From: Nicotiana tabacum
Lineage: Eukaryota > Streptophyta > Magnoliopsida > Solanales > Solanaceae
DNA: 64,000 nt
Assembly: GCF_000715075.1 (NCBI RefSeq)
Contig: NC_134090.1
Location: forward strand, 50,124,722 to 50,188,721
Reading direction: 5' to 3'
This document shows, in pieces, positions 55,726 to 64,000 of the stretch. The translations under genes were made by a program, and so were the position numbers. Position 1 is the first letter of the stretch; each line of letters opens with the position of its first letter. A model generated the notes under the pieces. It saw only the letters and a list, made by a program, of their open reading frames with translations, did no database searches and had not been told where the DNA came from.

Positions 55726-58700
55726 TTATGCATAATATCTTTTTACCGCGTGAGAATTGATCGCCATATCTATGCATTTGCCTTCAATATCTTTTAAGCA
55801 TAGTGCACCATTCGATAATACTCTGGTCACAATGAATGGTCCTTGCCAATTCGGGGCAAATTTGCCTTTTGCCTCAACCTGATGTGGAAGAATACGTTTC
55901 AGCACATGTTGGCCCACTTCGAACTTCCGTGGACGCACTTTTTTGTTGTATGCTCTTGCTATTCTTCTTTGATATAATTGACCATGACATACTGCGGTCA
56001 ATCGTTTTTCATCAATCAAGTTTAACTGTTCTAGACGGGTTTTGACCCATTCATCATCATCAATCTTTGCTTCGGCGATGATCCGAAGGGAAGGAATCTC
56101 AACTTCTGCAGGAATTACTGCTTCAGTGCCATACACCAACAAATAAGGAGTTGCTCCTACTGAAGTGCGAACAGTAGTGTGGTATCCCAATAATGCAAAT
56201 GGTAATTTTTCATGCCATTGTCTTGAACCTTCTACCATTTTCCGAAGTATCTTCTTTATGTTTTTGTTGGCTACCTCGACTGCTCCATTCGCCTTGGGCC
56301 GATATGGGGTAGAGTTGCGATGTGTAATCTTAAACTGTTGACATACTTCCTTCATTAAGTTGCTGTTAAGATTAGCCCCGTTATCTGTGATGATCACCTT
56401 TGGGATTCCGAATCGACATATGATATTTGAGTGGACAAAATCGACCACAGCTTTCTTGGTCACCGATTTGAATGTCTTGGCCTCAACCCATTTGGTAAAA
56501 TAATCAATGGCTACCAGAATGAACCTGTGCCCATTGGATGCTGCCGGCTCAATTGGTCCAATCACATCCATGCCCCAGGCAACGAAGGGCCATGGTGCCG
56601 ACATTGTGTGCAACTCGGATGGTGGAGAATGAATCAAATCTCCATGTATCTGGCATTGATGACACTTGCGCACAAAACTGATACAATCTCGCTCCATGGT
56701 TAGCCAATAGTAACCAGCTCGGAGGATTTTCTTTGCCAACACATATCCGCTCATGTGGGGTCCACAAACTCCCGAATGTACTTCAGACATGACAGCTGTA
56801 GCTTGTCTGGAATCTATGCATCTTAATAATCCAAGATCTGGTGTTCTTTTATACAAAACTCCTCCGCTTAAGAAGAATCCATTTGCAAATCGCCTAATGG
56901 TCCTCTTTTGATCTCCTGTGGCTTGTGCGGGATATATCCCCATCCTGATATACTCCTTGATGTCGTGGAACCATGGTTCACCATTAAATTCTTCTTCAAC
57001 CATATTGCAATAAGCGTGCTGATCGTGGACTCGAATATGTAATGGATCCACATAAGCTTTGTCTGGATGGTGCAACATTGATGCCAAAGTAGCCAATGCA
57101 TCGGCGACCTCATTATGGATCCTTGGAATATGCCCAAACTCTACTGATTGAAACCGCTGACAAAGATCATGTAGACATTGTCGGTATGGTATGAGCTTTA
57201 AGTCTCGGGTTTCCCATTCTCCTTGAATTTGATGTACCAGAAGATCCGAATCTCCCATGACTAAGATTTCTTGGATACCCATGTCTGCGGCTAGCCTTAA
57301 ACCCATAATACAAGCTTCATATTCAGCCATATTATTGGTGCAATAAAATCGCAGTTGTGCCGTAACAGGATAGTGATGCCCTGTTTCAGAAATGATTACA
57401 GCTCCTATTCCGACTCCTTTCATGTTAGCAGCCCCATCGAAGAAAAGTTTCCAACCAGGTTTTTCAATTTGCTCCATTTCGTCGATATGCATTATTTCTT
57501 CATCAGGAAAATAGGTTTTCAACGGCTCGTACTCCTCGTCGACCGGGTTTTCAGCTAAATGATCAGCCAATGCTTGGGCTTTTATTGCAGTTCGAGTCAC
57601 ATAGATGATGTCAAATTCTGTGAGCAATATCTGCCACTTTGCAAGTCTTCCCGTTGGCATAGGCTTTTGAAAAATATATTTCAACGGATCCAAACGCGAA
57701 ATGAGGTAAGTAGTGTAGGACGACAAATAGTGTTTCAACTTCTGAGCTACCCATGTTAGGGCGCAACATGTCTTTTCCAGATGGGTATACTTAACCTCAT
57801 AAGCTGTGAACTTCTTGCTAAGGTAGTAGATGGCCTGTTCTTTTCTGCCGGTGAGGTCATGCTGCCCTAATACACAACCAAATGAATTTTCCAAGACCGT
57901 CAAGTAAAGAATCAGAGGTCTTTCTGGCTCTGGCGGGACCAACACGGGTGGGCTTGACAGGTATCCTTTTATTTTGTCAAACGCCTCTTGACACTCATCG
58001 GTCCATTCGACCGCAGCGTCCTTTTTCAACAATTTGAAAATTGGCTCACAGGTTGTTGTGAGCTGAGCAATAAACTTGCTGATGTAATTTAACCTTCCCA
58101 GCAAACTCATTACCTCAGTTTTGTTCCTTGGAGGTGGCAATTCTTGGATGGCTTTGATTTTTGATGGGTCTAGCTCGATGCCTCGCCGACTGACTATGAA
58201 TCCCAGCAAATTTCCAGATGGAACTCCAAATGCGCATTTGGCAGGGTTAAGCTTGAGGTTGTACCTGCGAAGTCTTAAGAAGAACTTCCTCAAATCCCCA
58301 ACGTGGTCGGCCTGATGCTTTGATTTTATGATCACATCGTCCACGTATACCTCAATCTCCTTGTGTATCATATCATGAAACATTGTGGTCATTGCTCTCA
58401 TATAGGTTGCTCCGGCGTTCTTCAAACCGAATGGCATTACCCGGTAGAAATAAGTTCCCCATGGTGTGATGAATGCCGTCTTTTCTGCGTCTTCTTCATC
58501 CATTAGAATTTGATGATACCCGGCATAACAATCCACGAAAGACCCCATATCATGCTTGGCACAATTATCGATTAAAATATGGATATTGGTTAATTGGAAA
58601 TTATCCTTCAGACTGGCTTTGTTGAGATTGCGGTAGTCGACGCATACCCTAATTTTGTCGTCTTTCTTTGGCACAGGAACGATATTAGCCAACCAAACAG

Positions 58701-59203
58701 GATATCGAGTGACTCGAATGACCTTTGCTTCCAATTGTTTGGTGATTTCTTCCTTAATTCTTACACTCATATCAGGCTTGAATTTTCTCAGCCTCTGCTT
58801 GACAGGAGGCACCGTTGGATCGGTGGGCAATTTGTGAACCACTAAATCAGTGCTCAGGCTCGGCATGTCGTCATATGACCATGCAAAAACATCTTTGAAT
58901 TCTATGAGTGCTTTAATTAACTCTTCTCGGATCTTTGGTTCGAGATGGACACTTATTTTAGTTTCCCGGATATTACTCGTGTCCCCTATATTGATGTCCT
59001 CGGTATCACTCAAGTTAGGTTTGATTTTTTCCTCAAAGTGAATTAACTCTTTACTAATCTCTTCAAAAACCTCATCTTCATCATATTCTGATTCATAATC
59101 ACAATATATTTCTTGAATTATTATTTCGGAACCAGATTGATTTTTAAGATTGGGCTGAGGATTCCTCATGCATGCCATATCACTAGAGCCAGCGTAAAAA
59201 GAA
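55726..59203 (-). CDS. Ogre-like pol: RT, two RNase H domains, integrase (intact frame)
   Basis: An open frame of 1196 codons runs from 59316; the true exon probably starts at 59203 after an acceptor (CTGTACAG), because the first 38 or so codons are an intronic pyrimidine tract. Numbering from 59316: RT at about 170-380 with VCVDYRNLNKA, VMPFGLKNAG and YVDDV (324). The first RNase H is at about 470-590, with LENSFG where Asp would be catalytic. The archaeal-type RNase H is at about 622-745 with FFDGAAN, MAEYEA, MGDSDL and VADALA complete. Integrase has HSGVCGPHMS and CHQCQ, then D917 (WGMDVIGPI), D978 (TDNGANL) and E1014 (GAVEVANK). No stop or frameshift is present, so this copy may still make enzyme. 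Confidence 0.9.
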
Positions 59204-59389
59204 CTGTACAGAAAAAAGAAGAAATGGAAAAAGAAAACTATCAGGAATGATAATGAGAAAGGAAACTGTATTTTATTGGATGATGAAAGATAACAAGGTT
59301 TGCACACTTCAAACAAACTGTAAGATAAGAATTGGGATTACAACCCTGAGGTAACCCAAACAAACTGAAAGAAAATCAAAATAAACTAC
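59204..59389 (-). other. Intron between protease and RT of the Ogre-like element
   Basis: Donor TTG|GTAGTTTA right at the end of the protease frame, and acceptor CTGTACAG|TTC after a long pyrimidine tract; 186 bp. Splicing turns the Trp-stop end of the protease frame into a Cys codon and keeps frame into RT (CSFYAGSSDM). An intron at this point is a known trait of Ogre elements. Confidence 0.7.
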
Positions 59390-60441
59390 CAAGACTCCTT
59401 TCGAATGGGGAGAGGAGTGACTTTCCAATTATTAAGCTTTGTTTTTGGCCCAACGAATTGAACTTCTGCATTGCTACAACCTTCCCCGCTTTCCACCATA
59501 TTCACATCGTTAAATAATTTCTCGAATCTTTCAATTAATTCCTCCTCAGGATTGACCAGGGATTTAGGAATTGTTGTTATCGGGCGATTTTTAGCACCGA
59601 TCTTGACAAAAGACTTTGACAGTCGTGGGACTGGTTTTGGAAGAACCCATGCCTTGTGTTTCAACTTTCTGGCCTTTATCACGTCATTGACAGTGGGTAT
59701 GAACCCCAAACCGAATGTTCCCCAGTTCTCGGGGAGAGATACTGGTTGTGTAATTCCTTGCAACGATGAGCCTAGACCTTTGCCGGGTATAAAACCATTT
59801 TTTAACATTTCATAGGCTACCATGACTGGCGAAGAGGATATTTTTGGATTCGGAAGGTACTTCCCCTCTGGAATTTTCTCTACCGACACTGTGTCGGCCA
59901 CTTGGTATACCCATGGTCCCTGGTCATTTTCTGTTCCCTCGACCGGTACAATGGCACTGCTGTGAGCATTTAAACTTTCTTCTCCATGCACAACTATTTC
60001 TTGATGATCCCATTCAAACTTGACCGCCTGGTGTAGTGTTGACGGGACTGCTTTAGCAGCATGGATCCATGGTCGACCCAACAACAAATTATAAGAAACA
60101 GTTATGTCCAGTACTTGAAACTCCATTGTGAATTCAACTGGCCCTATTGTCAGTTCCAACACTATGTCGCCACATGAATCTCTGCTTCCACCGTCAAACC
60201 CCCGTACGCAAATACTATTTTTCTGGATCCTCTCTTCTTTGATTTTCAATTTGCTTAAAGTGGAGAGAGGGCAGATGTTTGCACTTGACCCATTGTCAAC
60301 CAATACCCGGGTTACTACGGAGTTTTCACATTTCACGGTGAGGTAAAGAGCTCTGTTGTGCTCGGTACCTTCCATAGGCAATTCATCATCAGAAAATGTA
60401 ATTCTGTTTGCCTCAAAGATTCTGTTGGCTATTCTTCCCAA
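59390..60441 (-). CDS. Ogre-like protease region
   Basis: About 350 codons in one open frame. The aspartic protease core is LVDNGSSANICPLSTL, with D-N-G in place of the more usual D-T/S-G, followed by VSYNLLLGRPWIH. The C-terminal part has the G-patch-like MLKNGFIPGKGLGSSLQG that is typical between protease and RT in this lineage. A 1-nt loss near 60435 separates it from the upstream gag-linked frame (KISV then NHLGRIANRI). It is joined to RT by splicing out the 186-bp intron. Confidence 0.85.
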
Positions 60442-60971
60442 ATGATTACAGAGATTTTTTCAGGAACATGAGCCTCATTCAGGATTTTCATCAAAGCCAG
60501 ACGGTGCTCCTCTGAATGGATCAGTAATGACAACAATGAAATTTGAGCGGGCGTCTTCTTCAATTGATCCACAACAGAATAGTCATGGAGTTTCATTTTT
60601 CTTAAAAACTCTTCCGCCTCTTCTTCCGTCACAACTCTCTTTATTGGTGTTGGATTATTTTTAGTTTTTCTTAACTCTTCGGGCGTAAAGCATCTTCCCG
60701 AACGAGTCAAGCCTTGCACCTCACACACTTCTTCCTTGACTTCTTTTCCCTTGTACATTACAGTCACCCGTTCATAGTTCCATGGGATGGCTTTGTTGTT
60801 GATCACTGGCAGCTGGGTTACAGGTGTGATAATAACCCGATCTACACGGGCTCCCTTCACGACTATAATGGGTTTACTGGCAACCCCTGGTACTATCACT
60901 TTCAACCTTTCTTGCTTTGTGGCAACCTTGCTTGAAGACCCCTTAATAGGCATCGTTTGCATTTTTAGCAT
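60429..60971 (-). pseudogene. Gag-protease linker of the Ogre-like element
   Basis: An open frame of about 180 codons with KPIIVVKGARVDRVIITPVT, VQGLTRSGRCFTPEEL, EEAEEFLRKMKLHDYSVVDQ and AQISLLSLLIHSEEHR, the conserved segment ahead of the protease in Ogre-type polyproteins. At its 5' side the frame starts next to foreign sequence at about 60975, so it is cut off from gag. Confidence 0.75.
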
Positions 60972-60974
60972 TTA

Positions 60975-61510
60975 ATGTCCAAATACACAATTTTATGCTT
61001 AATTATTATTTAATTGTGCGTTAATTGTTATTGGGAGTTAATTTGCGCTTTTATAACTTAATTTAGTTCTTAATAATAGTTTAAGTATTTTTATAATTTA
61101 GTTTTAGAAAAATAAAAGAAGAAAAGAGAGCGAAAATATAAAGAAAGTCGGAATTGGGCCTCTTCTTCAATTTCAAGCCACAGGCCCAAAAAATGGCCCA
61201 GTCTTCCCTACGACCCAGTCCATTTCGAACTGGGTCGACCCAGTCCATAACCCAAAAGACCCAAACCCCTTTGTCTTACATTTTACAAAAACAAAACAAA
61301 AACAAAATCAAGAAAACCCTAACCTAAACACTAAACTACCGCCCCCCCTTTTTTCTATCTTTCTTCTTCTTCTTCCTCAAGAAAGACAAGCTCCATCCAT
61401 GGCTGCCATTCCCAGCCCCGTCAACCACCAGCTCCCCCCTTCGTCGAACACCACCCAAACACCGTCGCTACCATAGTTTCATCTCTTTCGTCAAGCTCAA
61501 AGCTTGCTCG
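60975..61510 (+). other. Foreign segment in place of the Gag nucleocapsid
   Basis: About 535 bp that does not encode Gag on either strand. On the plus strand it is AT-rich, then has GGCCC-rich words (CAGGCCCAAAAAATGGCCCA, CCCAGTCC) and AAACCCTAACCTAAACAC, and a CTTCTTCTTC run. The preceding and following gag/linker frames are both minus-strand. The C-terminal half of Gag with its zinc knuckle, expected here, is missing. The origin is unknown; an inverted LTR piece of a related element is possible. Confidence 0.6.
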
Positions 61511-61511
61511 A

Positions 61512-62618
61512 CTATGGCTGCCTCCCCCGCTTGAGGCCTTCTTCCACCATACCTCCCATTTTTACTACTTCATTGAATGATTTACCCACCGCTGAAACCA
61601 AATGGGCATAGTAAGTTGGTTCCAAGGCTTGGAGGAAGTAGTCTACCATTTCACTCTCCTTCATAGGAGGATCCACTCTTGCTGCCTGTTCTCTCCACCG
61701 GAAGCCGTACTCTCTGAAACTTTCATTGTGTTTCTTCTCAAATTTTGTCAAAGATAGTCGATCTGGGATGATTTCCAGATTGTATTGGAAATGGTATGCG
61801 AATGCCTGTGCCAGGTCATTCCAGGTGTACCATCTCCCATGGTCCTGGCGTGTATACCACTCCAAAGCTGATCCGCTTAAACTTTGACTGAAGTAAGCCA
61901 TCAATAATTCGTCCTTTCCCCCAGCTCCTCGCATCTTGCTGCAGAAACCCCTTAAGTGGGCTACTGGGTCGCCGTGCCCATTGTATAGGTCAAATTTAGG
62001 CATCTTGAAGCCAACTGGTAATTGTACGTTTGGGAACAAGCACAAATCCTTGTAGGCTACACTGACTTGCCCACCTAATCCCCGCATGTCTCGGAACGAT
62101 TGTTATAGACTTTTGACCTTCCTGAACATCTCTTCTTGTTCAGCATTTTTGACTGGCTTGTCAATTTCGGTTGGGAGGTCAAAACGAGGAGTAGTTGAAT
62201 GGATTTCAGAGGCTTTGAGGGTGGGTTCCAGGGGGTAATATTGGTTGTCCTGGGCCTGGAATGTGGGCTCACTAGGAGATTTGTGGAATGTAGCCGGGGG
62301 AGGTGCTACGAAAACAGGAGTCATAGGTGGAGGAAAGTATGAAACTGGCTTCGGAGGTGGAGACTGCGGTGTCTGAGAGGTGGTTCCTCGGTAGTGTTGG
62401 TAAATGGGGAAATTTGGGGATAATTCAGTGGTAATATTATCCTGAGTTTGGGTCATTGATGGAGCAAGGTTAGTTGGGTAAGATGGGGGTAACTGTCCTG
62501 TAGACCAGGCTTGGTACATCTCAGCCATTTGCTGCTTGAGTTTAAACATCTCTTCTTTCATTTTCCCGACATCCATCTCCTCTAGCTCAATACCCGTGTC
62601 AACATCTGGGATAGACAT
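61512..62618 (-). pseudogene. Ogre-like Gag (one stop, truncated C-terminus)
   Basis: Starts at the minus-strand ATG at 62618 (MSIPDVDTGIELEEMDVGK) with a short coiled coil (MKEEMFKLKQQMAEMYQ) and a proline-rich linker. An in-frame TAA follows at 62105-62103 (KSL-stop-QSFRDMRG), then the capsid core: FKMPKFDLYNGHGDPVAHL, LSGSALEWYTRQD, WNDLAQAFAYHFQYN, ESEMVDYFLQALEP. The frame ends at 61512 where the foreign segment begins, so the zinc knuckle is lost. Apart from the single stop the frame is clean over 369 codons. Confidence 0.85.
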
Positions 62619-63130
62619 ACTTTCGGGTATTGGTCCTTTTGATCTCGTGTGATAATGATAATATGCCAGTATAATCTTTAGAGAAACTAACTGCTTGAAT
62701 TCTGAAAATGAACAAACTCGTTAGTCTTGAGAGTTTAACACATATATAATTACACGTTGAGATGCAATGCTCTTAGACAAATATCCCCTTTCTATTATGC
62801 ATTTGCTCGGCCGCTTGTGTCGTCCCAGCTTTCTTGAAATTTTTATTGTTACTCACTTTTATTTTATTTATTATATTCCTTATTGTGGTGGTCGAATCTT
62901 ATAAAGATTTCCTACGTATCATGCCCCCGTATGAATCAGACCTTGCGTAGTTCGGACATGAGGCAAACATTTTTATTCATTATACAAAGATGAACAGACA
63001 TTACATTTGAAAACTTTGTAAGAAAATGGCTTGAAACACACACACTTAAATCAAAATAAAAGATACAATTCTTAACATCTCACAACGTGCCCCACTTTCC
63101 ACTTGTGTTGTAAATTATTAGATTATTTGC
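62619..63130 (-). other. Spacer between Ogre ORF1 and gag
   Basis: Non-coding, with one CCTACGTATC...GAATCAGACC...GTAGTTCGG stretch near 62910-62955 that is similar in style to one at 55465-55510. No primer site is expected here because ORF1 lies further upstream. Confidence 0.5.
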
Positions 63131-64000
63131 TCAATATGGGGCTTGACCTGGATGACCTCCCAGCGTACGATACATCCTTTCCAACTCCATTGCTAGATGA
63201 CGGGCAAAAATGGGTGCATGCTCTGTAAACCTTTCATAATCCATTCCTTGGCAGTTTAAGTAACTTTGAGAGGTGTAGACCGCCAGGTCGTGGATTTGTG
63301 CCCTGAAATCTTGGAGACGTTGGTCTCGGTCCTGCAATTGCTGCTGGTGAGTGGTGGCTACATCTCTGACACGGTTTTCACGATCTAGAGCTGATTCTAA
63401 TAGAGCTCGGAGTCTGGCCTGCTCTAATCTTGCATGCGCTCTTTCCCTGTCGATGTCTGCTTGTTGATGTTCTCTGTTGCATCTTCTTGTCTCTTCTAGT
63501 TGTGCACGAAGCTGGTCTTCTGATCGTATCCAATGGTCTTTTTCCTTCTTGAATTGTGCCCTGTCTTTTTCGGATTGCCTATCTTGGCGTTCCTTATTAG
63601 ATCTGGCTTCTTCGTTTAATTGTTGGATCCTTTCTTTTGCTTTGCTCAACGCCCTTTCGTTTTCCACAAGAATGGAATCATAATCTTGCATTCTTTCAAA
63701 AAGATTGGCGATGGTTTTTTGATCCTTCCAGCTCCTCTTTGGTGTTTCAGAAACTCTTTTCATTTTTTGGAATCGAGCATGAAGATTTTCATTCTCATAA
63801 GCTAGACTCTTCTTCTCGCCTTCGGCTTCTTGTGCTTGCAAATCTTTCTCCAAACTGAGGCTTCTCAGATTTTCTTTTAGGGCATGGATAGTTGCTTTGT
63901 ACCCTTTTTCCTTTTCTCCCTAGATCAACCGCTCTTGGATTTTATCATCGAAGTTTTGAACATGGGGTCTTTTTGTTGGCCTTCTTAGCTCAGGCTCTGG
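63131..64000 (-). pseudogene. C-terminal coiled-coil part of Ogre ORF1
   Basis: The open frame runs in from the right window edge (RRPTKRPHVQNFDDKIQERL), meets one in-frame TAG at 63922-63920, and continues to the stop at 63131. It is almost entirely charged heptad-like sequence rich in Glu, Arg and Gln (ENERALSKAKERIQQLNEEA, HARLEQARLRALLES), ending in a non-coiled LAMELERMYRTLGG-HPGQAPY tail. Position ahead of gag on the same strand identifies it as the Ogre ORF1 product, whose function is unknown. The N-terminal domain is outside the window. Confidence 0.7.

Larger units (their letters stand above)
48477..64000 (-). mobile_element. Ogre-like (Tat) LTR retrotransposon, 3' two-thirds
   Basis: On the minus strand: ORF1 (partial), leader, gag, protease, an intron, RT-RNase H-RNase H-integrase, a 3' UTR with minisatellite, a purine tract, and a 4.2-kb 3' LTR. 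An ORF upstream of gag, an intron between protease and RT, very long LTRs and 3' UTR tandem repeats are the hallmarks of Ogre elements. The pol frame is intact, while gag has a stop and a substituted segment. It continues past the right edge. Confidence 0.9.

Noticed and set aside
59204..59316. Hydrophobic N-terminus of the Ogre pol frame as a signal peptide or membrane segment
   Set aside because: It is the intron pyrimidine tract read as codons; a good acceptor follows it at 59204-59205.
56431..59815. Plus-strand open frames opposite Ogre pol and protease
   Set aside because: Shadows of the intact minus-strand frame.

Overview
This window is repeat-rich plant nuclear DNA from a dicot. The combination of Tat and Ogre Ty3/gypsy elements, the Transposase_32 family and the short MITEs resembles Solanaceae repeats, and Nicotiana or a close relative is my best guess; that is inference, not a database match. 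Only one ordinary host gene is visible. Almost everything else is transposable-element sequence of different ages, often nested.

Layout. 1-3164: the 3' part of an element coding a Transposase_32-type protein (+). 3165-6716: a truncated Ty1/copia element (-), whose 5' LTR starts inside the RNase H region of an L1-like LINE (-, 6717 to about 13100) with decayed ORF1 and ORF2. 13100-15000: spacer with small repeats. 15116-18710: a five-exon SOSEKI (DUF966, DIX-like) cell-polarity gene (+), encoding about 434 residues, with Tourist-like MITEs in two introns. 18989-29924: a complete Tat-type Ty3/gypsy element (+) with two 584/585-bp LTRs and a CATAT target duplication. It carries decayed gag-pro-pol and, downstream of pol on the opposite strand, a spliced accessory gene (28971 to 26341). 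29930-44557: AT-rich spacer with a putative TIR element, two long-inverted-repeat elements with internal tandem repeats, a Helitron with a helicase remnant, and two hAT elements with perfect 8-bp target duplications. 44558-48476: the 3' end of a second Tat-type element (-), carrying the same antisense accessory gene with the same intron positions. 48477-64000: an Ogre-like element (-) inserted into it, with a 4.2-kb 3' LTR, a 25-copy minisatellite, an intact 1196-codon RT/RNase H/integrase frame preceded by an intron, protease, gag, and the C-terminal part of ORF1. It runs off the right edge.

How the parts relate. The retroelements encode the usual capsid, protease, reverse transcriptase/RNase H and integrase set. 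All are damaged except the Ogre pol frame, which is open from end to end. The most interesting feature is the antisense, intron-containing gene with a Transposase_28-type domain and a C-terminal coiled coil. It occurs between pol and the 3' LTR in two independent Tat elements with matching splice sites, and it has its own TATA box. A second theme is tandem-repeat birth inside mobile elements: the Ogre 3' UTR minisatellite with a 126-bp higher-order unit, and two unrelated inverted-repeat elements carrying 173-191-bp internal tandem arrays.
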